From: Chthoniobacter sp.
GTDB lineage: Bacteria > Verrucomicrobiota > Verrucomicrobiia > Chthoniobacterales > Chthoniobacteraceae
Direction: 5' to 3'
DNA: 64,000 bases
Assembly (NCBI GenBank): GCA_021414005.1
Contig: JAIOPH010000032.1
Location: forward strand, 62,001 to 126,000
Under the pieces are notes generated by a model. It saw only the letters and a list, made by a program, of their open reading frames with translations, did no database searches and was not told where the DNA came from. How positions within the stretch are numbered: the first letter of the stretch is position 1; each line of letters starts with the position of its first letter. Positions 26,905 through 34,502 of the stretch are shown piece after piece. A program made the translations under genes and the position numbers.

Positions 26905-27198
26905 TCAACATTTGGAGGTGGATTCGGGGCGTGAATCAGGCCTGGCGCAAGTCCGGGCACCGATCAGGCTCGCTGGCGGAACTGGATCCGGTCCATGACC
27001 ACCCCAGGGCTGGCAGCGCGCGATCCTTTTCACGCCCAGCCAGGCACCGCGCCAGACGCCGTGGAGTTCGCATGCGCCTAGAAAATAGTGGGAGCAGGTG
27101 GGCTCGAAGCGGCATCCGCCATTCGGCCCGCACAGCACCCGAAGCAGCGGCGAGACGAGCCACTGGTAGCTGCGGATGCACACGCGGATCAGGAGCAT
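26905..27198 (-). CDS. yidD: Membrane protein insertion efficiency factor YidD
   Basis: From ATG 27198 (MLLIRVCIRSYQWLVSPLLR) the 97-residue product carries the YidD signature with conserved cysteines in CRFEPTCSHYFLGACELHG and the RIARCQPWGGHGPDPVP segment. It overlaps the end of rnpA by 10 bp, the usual coupling. The last ~20 residues (GARTCARPDSRPESTSKC) are an atypical extension. It supports YidC-dependent insertion. Confidence 0.9.
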   Translation of the reverse strand: MLLIRVCIRSYQWLVSPLLRVLCGPNGGCRFEPTCSHYFLGACELHGVWRGAWLGVKRIARCQPWGGHGPDPVPPASLIGARTCARPDSRPESTSKC

Positions 27199-27557
27199 GG
27201 CCCAAGGATGGAACTCCGCTCTGCAAGTATCAGCCACTCGGCGCGAAGGCTCTCAAAACTGGCCCGTGCCGCGGCCTGCCGCGCAATCAGCGCCAGCCAC
27301 ACTCCAGCTTTCATTTGCGGCCGCGCGGCCCGCACCAATTCGCGCAACCGCCGCCGCACCCGGACGCGCACCACCGCTCCACCCACCCGGCGCGACGTGA
27401 TCAAGCCGATCCGCGCCTCGGTTTCCGCAGCGGATTTCAGCACACTTAGAACCATCAATTTGCCATGAAACGACCGCCCATCGCGTTTCAGGGTGGCAAA
27501 CTCGCCCGCACGGCAGAGACGCGCGGCCTTGGGAAAACGCAGGCGGGCAGAAGGCAT
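27189..27557 (-). CDS. rnpA: Ribonuclease P protein component
   Basis: The 122-residue basic protein matches RnpA: LCRAGEFATLKRDGRSFHGK near the N-terminus, IGLITSRRVGGAVVRVRVRR for the RNR-type motif, and LRELVRAARP. RnpA binds the catalytic RNA to mature tRNA 5' ends. The RNA gene rnpB was not found in this window. The gap to rpmH contains an imperfect inverted repeat. Confidence 0.93.
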   Translation of the reverse strand: MPSARLRFPKAARLCRAGEFATLKRDGRSFHGKLMVLSVLKSAAETEARIGLITSRRVGGAVVRVRVRRRLRELVRAARPQMKAGVWLALIARQAAARASFESLRAEWLILAERSSILGPCS

Positions 27558-27648
27558 TTAGGATTTACGATTTACGATCGATGATTCGGTTTCCGGACAT
27601 CTTCAGCCCGCCCTAAATCCTAAATCCTAAATCTCAAATCTTAAATGG
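27556..27648. repeat. Imperfect inverted repeat between rnpA and rpmH
   Basis: A left half of ATTTAGGATTTACGATTTAC words (from 27556) and a right half rich in TAAATCCTAAATC words (27613-27645) are roughly complementary. It is strikingly AT-rich against a GC-rich background. It lies inside an otherwise compact operon and looks like a dispersed palindromic element. Confidence 0.7.
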
Positions 27649-27649
27649 A

Positions 27650-27823
27650 TCAGGCCTGCGTGTGACGCTTGTAATGAATCTCGACGCCCTTGGGGAGCAG
27701 GCGCTTGCGACCACGCTGCCGACGACGGGAGAGAATGGCGCGTCCATTTTTGGTCTTCATGCGGGCGCGAAAGCCAAACTGACGTTTGCGGGTGCGCTTC
27801 GAGGGCTGGTAGGTGCGTTTCAT
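27650..27823 (-). CDS. rpmH: Ribosomal protein L34
   Basis: Reading the minus strand from ATG 27823 gives MKRTYQPSKRTRKRQFGFRA, then RMKTKNGRAILSRRRQRGRK and RLLPKGVEIHYKRHTQA. The first ~45 residues are canonical L34. The ~10-residue C-terminal addition makes it 57 residues rather than the common 44-47. It is the first gene of the rpmH-rnpA-yidD-yidC series. No dnaA gene is next to it. Confidence 0.96.
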   Translation of the reverse strand: MKRTYQPSKRTRKRQFGFRARMKTKNGRAILSRRRQRGRKRLLPKGVEIHYKRHTQA

Positions 27824-27955
27824 GGTTCGTTTGGAAAAAGAGGGCGAAGGTTAGCGGTCTGCCTCCTCCTGTCAACCAGGCAGACCAAGATTCTTCCGGC
27901 CAATCCGCGCGACTAGGCCCGGCTGCTCTAAGACGAAAAAAACTCGTCAAACATT

Positions 27956-28023
27956 GACAGCTTTTCACGAAATCGACAGTTTCCCCGCGCACTCCCGCAA
28001 AATAGTGGTAATTACGACAGTTT
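27956..28023. promoter_or_regulatory. Three GACAGTTT-type direct repeats ahead of the HTH-REC gene
   Basis: GACAGCTT (27956-27963), GACAGTTT (27975-27982) and GACAGTTT (28016-28023) are spaced 19 and 41 bp apart, close to two and four helical turns. They lie between the divergent rpmH and HTH-REC genes. They could be operator sites, perhaps for the adjacent HTH protein; this is inference. Confidence 0.4.
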
Positions 28024-28041
28024 ACGAATTTTTTCCACCCC

Positions 28042-28614
28042 ATGCAGCCATCGAACCACAACCTTATGACCGTTGAGGAAACGGCGGAATATCTGAATAT
28101 TCCAAAGCCTACGGTGTATTTTCTGGTCCAGCGCGGTCAGCTCCCGGCGATCCGTATTGGCGGTCGCTGGCGGGTGAAACGCGACGCCCTCGACCGCGAT
28201 ATCCTGCGCAATGACGATCAGGGGCATCAGCCCACGGTCCTCGTGGTGGATGACGACGAAGAGGTTCAGGGCATGTTCAACCTCTTCCTTAAAAAGGCGG
28301 GCTTCAGTCGCCTCATTGTAGGCACAGGCGAGGAAGCGCTCACCGCGCTGGACAAACAGAAATTCGACTTTTGCTTTCTCGATCTCCAATTGCCCGACAC
28401 CACCGGCGACGAAATCTACAAACAGGCCAAAAAGATCGCCGCCGACATGCCCATCGTGATTATCACCGGCTACCCGGACAGTCAGATGCTCGACAACATT
28501 CTCAAGCAAGGCCCGGTGACTGTATTGAAAAAACCGCTCCAACTGCCGCAACTCAATCAGACGCTCCTCATCCTCGGCCGCGGGAAGCCGGTGAAGACCG
28601 ACAAAAAGGCGTAG
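28042..28614 (+). CDS. Excisionase-type HTH fused to a response-regulator receiver
   Basis: The 190-residue protein has a MerR/excisionase-like DNA-binding domain at residues ~9-58 (MTVEETAEYLNIPKPTVYFL, then GRWRVKRDALDRDIL). This is followed directly by a receiver domain (about 69-180) with VLVVDDDEEV, acceptor Asp in FCFLDLQLPDTTGDE, and KPLQLPQLNQ at the end. Receiver proteins normally carry their DNA-binding domain at the C-terminus and of other fold types, so this order is unusual. It is a predicted transcription regulator controlled by phosphorylation. No kinase is adjacent. Neither ATG 28042 nor ATG 28066 has a Shine-Dalgarno site. Confidence 0.85.
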   Translation: MQPSNHNLMTVEETAEYLNIPKPTVYFLVQRGQLPAIRIGGRWRVKRDALDRDILRNDDQGHQPTVLVVDDDEEVQGMFNLFLKKAGFSRLIVGTGEEALTALDKQKFDFCFLDLQLPDTTGDEIYKQAKKIAADMPIVIITGYPDSQMLDNILKQGPVTVLKKPLQLPQLNQTLLILGRGKPVKTDKKA

Positions 28615-28625
28615 GCTGCTGAATT

Positions 28626-30077
28626 TCAGACAAGCGCCGGACGCGCCTTGTGCCAGTCGGTGGATTGCTCGTAGGCGTGGGCGATTTGCAGAAGCTGCGA
28701 TTCCTGAAACGGCTTGCCGAGGAGTTGCAGGCCGATGGGCAGCTTCCTCCCGTCCACCTCCGCAAAGCCGCACGGAATCGAGAGGCCGGGGATGCCGGCG
28801 AGGTTCGTGGCGATGGTGAAAATGTCGGCGAGATACATCTTCAGCGGATCATCGCTGCGGTCGCCCGCCTTGAAGGCGACTTCCGGGGACGTGGGGCAGA
28901 TGATGGCGTCCACCTTTTCAAACGCCTCCGAGAAATCGCGCCGGATGAGCGTGCGGACTTTCTGCGCGCGGAGGTAAAAGGCGTCGTAGTAGCCGCTGCT
29001 CAGCACGTAGGTGCCGAGGATGATGCGGCGCTTCACCTCGGGGCCGAAGCCTTCCTCGCGCGTCCGTCCGTAATGGTCGAGCAGGCCGGTGGCGTCGGCG
29101 GCGCGGTGGCCGTAGCGCACGCCGTCGAAGCGCGCCAGATTCGCCGACGCCTCCGCCGTGGCGATGATGTAATAGACACCGACCGCGTGCTCGGTGTTCG
29201 GCAGCGACACCTCCACGATCTCCGCGCCGAGCGACTCGTAGTGCTTCACCGCCGCGCGCACGGCGGCATCCACCTGCGGGTCGAGACCCTCGATGAAATA
29301 TTCGCGCGGCATGCCCAGCCGGACGCCGTGCAAATCGCGTCCGAGCAGCGCGGTGTGGTCGGGCACGGGTTCGTCGAGGCTCGTGGAATCCTGCGGGTCG
29401 CGACCGGCGATGGCGTTGAGCACGAGCGCGGCGTCGCGCACCGTTTTGGTAAAAGGGCCGATCTGATCCAGCGACGAAGCGAACGCGATGAGGCCGAAGC
29501 GCGAGACGCGGCCGTAAGTTGGCTTCAGCCCCACGATGCCGCACAGCGCCGCGGGCTGGCGGATCGAGCCGCCGGTGTCCGAGCCGAGCGCGGCGAACGC
29601 CTCATTCGCAGCGACCACCGCCGCCGATCCGCCGCTCGATCCGCCGGGGATGCGCGAGGTGTCCCACGGGTTGCGCGTGTGGCCAAATGCGGAATTTTCC
29701 GTAGAGCTGCCCATAGCGAATTCATCGAGATTGCAGCGGCCAAACGGGATCGCGCCCGCCGCGCGCAGCTTGCGGATGACCGTGGCATCATAGTTCGCGC
29801 GATAGCCTTGCAAAATTTTGGATGCCGCGGTGCACGGCTCGCCGTTCACGTTGATCACGTCTTTGATCGCGATGGGCACGCCTCCGAGGGGGAGCGAAAC
29901 GTCCGCCTTTTCCGCACAGGCGAGCGCCGCGTCGAGATCGCGTGAGAGGTAGCCGTGAATCTGCGGATCGACCTGCCCAATGCGCGCATCCAGCGCGCGC
30001 AGGACTTCGGCGGGCGAGACTTCTTTGGCGCGCAGTCGGGCCTGCACGTCGGCGAGGGAAAGGGCGGGGAGTTCCAT
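28626..30077 (-). CDS. gatA: Asp-tRNA(Asn)/Glu-tRNA(Gln) amidotransferase subunit A
   Basis: The 483-residue amidase-signature protein has the catalytic lysine in VPIAIKDVINVNG, then GSSTENSAFGHTRNPWD and the Gly/Ser-rich RIPGGSSGGSAAVVAA with the Ser-cis-Ser-Lys triad. A later segment, FGLIAFASSLDQIGPFTKTV, is diagnostic of GatA. It releases ammonia from glutamine for transamidation of mischarged tRNA. The preceding gatC ends 4 bp upstream; gatB is not in the window. Confidence 0.96.
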   Translation of the reverse strand: MELPALSLADVQARLRAKEVSPAEVLRALDARIGQVDPQIHGYLSRDLDAALACAEKADVSLPLGGVPIAIKDVINVNGEPCTAASKILQGYRANYDATVIRKLRAAGAIPFGRCNLDEFAMGSSTENSAFGHTRNPWDTSRIPGGSSGGSAAVVAANEAFAALGSDTGGSIRQPAALCGIVGLKPTYGRVSRFGLIAFASSLDQIGPFTKTVRDAALVLNAIAGRDPQDSTSLDEPVPDHTALLGRDLHGVRLGMPREYFIEGLDPQVDAAVRAAVKHYESLGAEIVEVSLPNTEHAVGVYYIIATAEASANLARFDGVRYGHRAADATGLLDHYGRTREEGFGPEVKRRIILGTYVLSSGYYDAFYLRAQKVRTLIRRDFSEAFEKVDAIICPTSPEVAFKAGDRSDDPLKMYLADIFTIATNLAGIPGLSIPCGFAEVDGRKLPIGLQLLGKPFQESQLLQIAHAYEQSTDWHKARPALV

Positions 30078-30081
30078 GGAA

Positions 30082-30366
30082 TTATTCGATCACCTTGGGC
30101 ACGATGAAAAGCTGGTTGGCGGAGCGCGGCGCATTGCTCAGCGCCTCCTCGGCGGTGAACCAATCGCGCGGCGTGTCCTCGCGGAAGACGTTGAAAATGG
30201 CGTTGGCGTGTGCCGTCGGCTCGATGCCCGTGACATCCACCTGCTCCAGCTTTTCCACGTAGGCGAGGATCTGCGAAATCTGCGTCTGAAACTTCGCGAT
30301 TTCCTCCTCGCTCAAATGCAGACGCGCGAGCTGCGCGGTGTAACGGACGTCAAATTTTGCGCTCAT
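30082..30366 (-). CDS. gatC: Asp-tRNA(Asn)/Glu-tRNA(Gln) amidotransferase subunit C
   Basis: From ATG 30366 the 94-residue product matches GatC: YTAQLARLHLSEEEIAKFQT, then QISQILAYVEKLEQVDVTGI and EPTAHANAIFNVFREDTP, ending in FIVPKVIE. GatC wraps around and stabilises GatA. It is directly upstream of gatA on the same strand. The longer ORF to 30435 adds residues unlike the family. Confidence 0.95.
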   Translation of the reverse strand: MSAKFDVRYTAQLARLHLSEEEIAKFQTQISQILAYVEKLEQVDVTGIEPTAHANAIFNVFREDTPRDWFTAEEALSNAPRSANQLFIVPKVIE

Positions 30367-30601
30367 AGGGGCGGGGAGTAGAAAGGAAATCGCCCGGTGT
30401 GAAAAGGGGGGAAATTCTCGATGCGCCCAGCCCATGGCCCTCGCTGACTACAAAACCGAGAGTTCTTCATTAAAGCGCACCGCCAGACCGCGCCGGTGGC
30501 CCACTCCGGACTTCATCACGGGGAAGGATTTACTTTGCCGGGAACCCCGGCATCTCTAATGCGAGACACGTCCACACTTTGGACATCCATGAAAAATCCA
30601 A

Positions 30602-31234
30602 ATGGGCGCACGCTTGCAAATAGGAGTGTTTCGAGAATGTGACCGCAGCCGGTTCGAACTCGCGCTGGAAACCGTCGCGAAAGAACTCGGAGTCCGCATC
30701 ACATTGGACGAAGCCCCAAGTCCTCCTGCCAAGGACTGCCGGACCGCCCACGCCCAAGGCGTTCAGTCCATTTACCTGCCGTATCTCAGCGGGGTCGAAC
30801 ACCAATTGATCACGGGGCTCGGACGCAAACTCGATTGCGCCTGGATGATGCTCTATCTGCAGGAGGGGTCCATCTGGGAATACCGGCTCTATCGAGCGGA
30901 TCGCTGCCTGGATAATTTCAGCGTAGCTCCCCAGTATTGGACTGATTCCAAGGAGTTCACTGCGCAGCGGAGGGGCAATCCCCGCTTGTTATCGGAAACT
31001 TGGGGAACTCCCGTCGAAGAACTGCAACGCTACATCGCGGACTGGCAGATGCGGGACATCGACGACGACACATTTGAGTTCGCCCTCAAGGGCAAAGCCT
31101 ACCCTCATGACCGTTCCGACTATGGCGCCCCAAACCAAGTCTTCGACTTCCTCCAGGCGCTTGGTGGCATGGACCCTTTGAACATCCTGGCTGGTGCGAG
31201 ACAACATGCGCTTTACCTGCCTGGCTGCCAATAG
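30602..31234 (+). CDS. Hypothetical protein
   Basis: I do not recognise this 210-residue protein. It has no signal peptide or membrane helix. It is rich in aromatic and acidic residues (WMMLYLQEGSIWEYRLYRAD; IADWQMRDIDDDTFEFALKG) and ends PLNILAGARQHALYLPGCQ. Its moderate GC and flanking gaps suggest it was acquired separately from the neighbouring gat and car genes. It reads as an intact, soluble cytoplasmic protein. Confidence 0.55.
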   Translation: MGARLQIGVFRECDRSRFELALETVAKELGVRITLDEAPSPPAKDCRTAHAQGVQSIYLPYLSGVEHQLITGLGRKLDCAWMMLYLQEGSIWEYRLYRADRCLDNFSVAPQYWTDSKEFTAQRRGNPRLLSETWGTPVEELQRYIADWQMRDIDDDTFEFALKGKAYPHDRSDYGAPNQVFDFLQALGGMDPLNILAGARQHALYLPGCQ

Positions 31235-31346
31235 CGCGGAGAGGGCGCAGCCTTCCTCTGGCGAAAAAAAGCGTAGGGCTGTCGTCGAAGGCCGGGAACT
31301 TTTGTGTTGGGATTTCCCGTTTTGCGCCTAGAAGCTCCCGCCCAAC

Positions 31347-32516
31347 ATGCGCGCGATTTTAGCACTCGAAGACGGTCGTTTTTTTCTCGGTGAATCCTTT
31401 GGCGCGACCGTCTCCGCGGTCGGCGAAGTCTGCTTCAACACGTCCATGAGCGGGTATCAGGAAGTGCTCACCGATCCGTCCTACCGCGGGCAGATCGTGG
31501 CGATGACCGCGCCGCAAATCGGCAACTACGGCGTAAATGCGCTCGACGATGAAAGCGCGGCGATGCATGTGCGCGGCTTTGTCATCGAGGAACTGAGTCC
31601 GGTGGCGAGCAACTGGCGCTCTCGTGGCACGCTGGAAGACTATTTGAAAACGTGGGGCGTCCCCGGAATTCAGGGCATCGACACGCGGGCGCTGACGAAA
31701 CATCTGCGCTCGAGCGGGGCGATGCGCGGCTGCCTGACTACGGAGGATATTTCTCCCGAGCAGGCCGTAGCGCGCGCGCAGGCCGCGCCGCCAATGGAGG
31801 GCTCGGATTTTGTGAAAGAGGTCACGCCCGCCGAGGCCTACGACTGGGATCCGGATGGCCGGCAGAGCCGCGCGTGGACGATCGTGAAAGGCGACGGCAC
31901 GCAGACAGAGATGACGGAAGACGGCGAGGTTTTCGCGAAGCTGCCGCCGGTGAAGCATCGCATCGTGGCGTATGACTTCGGCATGAAGCGCAACATCCTG
32001 CGGCGGCTGCGCCAGGAAGGTTTCCAGGTGCGCGTGGTACCCGCGACGACGAGCGCGGCCGACGTGCTCGCACTGAAACCGGACGGCGTGTTTCTTTCCA
32101 ACGGCCCCGGCGATCCGGCGGCGCTGACCTATGTCCACGAGAACATCCGCGGGCTGATGGGCCGGACGCCGATTTTCGGCATCTGCCTCGGTCACCAGAT
32201 GCTCGGCTATGCGGTGGGCGGAAAGACCTTCAAGCTCAAGTTCGGGCATCGCGGCGGCAACCAGCCGGTGAAGGATCTGGCGACCGGGAAGGTGACGATC
32301 ACGTCGCAGAATCACGGTTTCGCCGTGGACGCGGACTCGCTGCCCGCCGATGTGGAGGTTTCGCACATCAATCTGAACGACCACACCGTCGAGGGGCTGC
32401 GGCACAAATCGCTGCCCATTTTCAGCGTGCAGTATCACCCCGAAGCCGCGCCCGGCCCGAACGACGCCAGTTATTTTTTCCCGCAGTTCGCGGAGATGAT
32501 CGAAGCCGCAAAGTAG
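31347..32516 (+). CDS. carA: Carbamoyl-phosphate synthase small subunit
   Basis: The 389-residue protein has the CarA N-terminal domain (LALEDGRFFLGESFGA, SMSGYQEVLTDPSYRGQIV) and a C-terminal class I glutamine amidotransferase domain. Catalytic Cys lies in FGICLGHQMLGYAVGGK, and the His/Glu pair in VQYHPEAAPGPND. It hydrolyses glutamine and channels ammonia to CarB for arginine and pyrimidine synthesis. Length is normal. carB is not in the window. Confidence 0.96.
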   Translation: MRAILALEDGRFFLGESFGATVSAVGEVCFNTSMSGYQEVLTDPSYRGQIVAMTAPQIGNYGVNALDDESAAMHVRGFVIEELSPVASNWRSRGTLEDYLKTWGVPGIQGIDTRALTKHLRSSGAMRGCLTTEDISPEQAVARAQAAPPMEGSDFVKEVTPAEAYDWDPDGRQSRAWTIVKGDGTQTEMTEDGEVFAKLPPVKHRIVAYDFGMKRNILRRLRQEGFQVRVVPATTSAADVLALKPDGVFLSNGPGDPAALTYVHENIRGLMGRTPIFGICLGHQMLGYAVGGKTFKLKFGHRGGNQPVKDLATGKVTITSQNHGFAVDADSLPADVEVSHINLNDHTVEGLRHKSLPIFSVQYHPEAAPGPNDASYFFPQFAEMIEAAK

Positions 32517-32540
32517 CCCGCGCTTTCGATGGCGCGCGGG
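32517..32540 (+). terminator. Hairpin between convergent carA and the next gene
   Basis: CCCGCGC (32517-32523) pairs with GCGCGGG (32534-32540) around a 10-nt loop, starting right after the carA stop codon. There is no T-tract, so intrinsic termination is only possible. Confidence 0.35.
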
Positions 32541-32545
32541 GGCGC

Positions 32546-33058
32546 CTACTTGACGACCGGGCGCAGGGTAACTTGGCGAAGGTCCATCACAGCCATGCCG
32601 GGCTTGGTCTTCGGTTTGACGGTGAGCGTGTGTTTGCCGGCGGCGAGGGTGAGAGTGCCGAGCTTGCGCGGCACGAATTTTTGAAATCCGCCGGTGTCCT
32701 CGACGGTCATCGCCAACGTCTGCTCGCCGATCGCGAACGCGACCTCCGCGCCACCGCTGCCTTTGCCGCAGCCTTGCAGCGCCTCGATCTCGAAGCTGCC
32801 CCCTTTTACAATCTCAAACTCCCAACTCACCCAGTCCGCCTGGTTCGTCCAATAGCCGACGGTGTTCTTCTCGGGCTTGGGTTCGTAGCGGACATTCGTG
32901 CCATGCACGGTCACGTCTTTAGCCGCCAAAGTGACCGTCCCATCCGCGGCCTGCGCCACGAGTTGACGACTGCCTTGGTGGTCGGCGGGGGCTTCCGTTT
33001 CGGCGCGAAGCGTGGTGGTGGCAAGGGCGAGGACGAGGGCGAGGAGTGGGCGTTTCAT
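32546..33058 (-). CDS. Secreted carbohydrate-binding-like protein
   Basis: The 170-residue product from ATG 33058 has a signal peptide (MKRPLLALVLALATTTLRAE). The rest resembles the beta-sandwich domain found in PVC fucosidase- and sulfatase-like proteins (VGYWTNQADWVSWEFEIVKG; LGTLTLAAGKHTLTVKPKTK). It overlaps the upstream PhoD-like gene by 4 bp (ATGA), so the two are translationally coupled. A role in binding a sugar polymer is inferred from fold only. Confidence 0.65.
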   Translation of the reverse strand: MKRPLLALVLALATTTLRAETEAPADHQGSRQLVAQAADGTVTLAAKDVTVHGTNVRYEPKPEKNTVGYWTNQADWVSWEFEIVKGGSFEIEALQGCGKGSGGAEVAFAIGEQTLAMTVEDTGGFQKFVPRKLGTLTLAAGKHTLTVKPKTKPGMAVMDLRQVTLRPVVK

Positions 33059-34434
33059 GGTTTGGTTTTGGGTTGTTGTGATTCGGTATGGGACGTCGAG
33101 CTGCCCGGCAGCCGCGGCTCGATCTTCGCGCCGCCGGTGACCTGCTCCCAGGTGAAGGCGCGCTTTTCCACCAGCCCGATGCTGGTCTGCCAGATCTCCA
33201 GCGCGACGGCTGGCGGCGTGGCCGCGGTGTCGATGTCGTAGATGCTGAAGAAGCGCCCGCCGTCGTGGTAGGCGAACATTTCGGGGCTGGGCCGGCTTTT
33301 CGCGCCGGGGCTGCCGAGCGGGCCGCTGGTGACTTCGATGAAGCGTCCGCGCACATGATACGCGGCGGTGAAATGCCGGTCGCCGCTGAGCAGGAGCACG
33401 TTCTTTATGCCATGCTCGGCGAGAAAATCGAAAATCTCCTGCTCCTCGCGGGCGTAGCTTTTCCACGAGTCGGCCACGCTGTCGCCCTGCCACTCGCCGC
33501 CGCAGGCGATGACGCGGAGCGTGGCCTTGCTGGCGAGCAGTTCGCGCTTCAGCCAGGCGAGCTGTTTCGCGCCGAGCTGGGTTTTGGTGCCGTCGTCGGG
33601 CACCTTGTCGGGCGAGCGGTGGTAGCGGTCGTCGAGCAGGAAAAAATCCACGTCGCCGCGGCTGAATTTAAAATAGACGCCGGAATTGTCGGGCTCGCCG
33701 GCGGCGGGGTTGGCGAAAAACTCGCTGAACGTGCGCAGCGAGTCCTCCTTGCCCTTTTGCGTGCCGTCGCTGTCATTCACGCCGAAGTCGTGATCATCCC
33801 AGACGGCGTAGAGCGGCGTGTGCTGAAAGAGTGCGCGGAAGCCGGCGTGCGAGCGGTGCGCGATGAAGGCGGCGCGTTGTTTCGCGGGGTCCGTGGTGTT
33901 GGCGTAGTGGTTGTCGCCAAGCTGCAGCACGAGATCCACGCTGGTGCGCGCCTCGAGGTCCGCCCAGGTGGCGGCGTCGAGCCACGGTTCCTTGCCGGCG
34001 CAGGAGCCAAAGGCGAAGCGCAGCCGGCCCTTCGCACCATCGGCGGGCGCGGTCGTGAAGCTCGGCCACGGGCGCGCGAGTGCAGGCTGACCGTCGAGGA
34101 GGACGGTGTAGAAATAGGTCGTCCGCGCCTTCAACTCCGGCACCACCACCACGCCCGTGAAGTCCGACGCCGCCTTGATTTCCGGCCCGGCGATTTCCCG
34201 CGCGCCGTCCATGTCCGCCCGCTCGCTCACCCGCACCGCGAGTTTCGCCGCGCCCGTCGCCTTTACCCAAATCCGCGCCTCGGTCGGCCCCACGTGTCCG
34301 AGCATGGGCGCGAGCTGGAGATACACCGGGCCCGGCTGCGGCGGCGGGACTACCGGCGACGCGGTGGAACTCCCGTAGTCGTCGGCGAGCGCGGCGGATG
34401 CGAGGAGTGCGAGGACGAGGAACCGGGGAAACAT
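33055..34434 (-). CDS. PhoD-like metallophosphatase, secreted
   Basis: The 459-residue product begins MFPRFLVLALLASAALADDY, a signal peptide. An N-terminal fibronectin-like domain precedes the phosphatase domain. Metal-binding motifs fit the PhoD family: FAFGSCAGKEPWLDAA, LVLQLGDNHYAN, AVWDDHDFGVNDSDG and LLLSGDRHFTAAYH. PhoD enzymes are periplasmic phosphodiesterases or alkaline phosphatases. It overlaps the small secreted gene downstream by 4 bp. It starts 68 bp after the glycan operon and may be its tail. Confidence 0.88.
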   Translation of the reverse strand: MFPRFLVLALLASAALADDYGSSTASPVVPPPQPGPVYLQLAPMLGHVGPTEARIWVKATGAAKLAVRVSERADMDGAREIAGPEIKAASDFTGVVVVPELKARTTYFYTVLLDGQPALARPWPSFTTAPADGAKGRLRFAFGSCAGKEPWLDAATWADLEARTSVDLVLQLGDNHYANTTDPAKQRAAFIAHRSHAGFRALFQHTPLYAVWDDHDFGVNDSDGTQKGKEDSLRTFSEFFANPAAGEPDNSGVYFKFSRGDVDFFLLDDRYHRSPDKVPDDGTKTQLGAKQLAWLKRELLASKATLRVIACGGEWQGDSVADSWKSYAREEQEIFDFLAEHGIKNVLLLSGDRHFTAAYHVRGRFIEVTSGPLGSPGAKSRPSPEMFAYHDGGRFFSIYDIDTAATPPAVALEIWQTSIGLVEKRAFTWEQVTGGAKIEPRLPGSSTSHTESQQPKTKP

Positions 34435-34502
34435 AATGGGGCGATGTTTGCGCGGCGCGCGAAAGTTGCAACGCCCGACTTGCGGCGCGCTCCCCTGCCC
34501 GG

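Noticed and set aside
27824..28041. Chromosome origin next to rpmH
   Set aside because: The gap is somewhat AT-rich, but no dnaA gene or DnaA-box cluster is seen.
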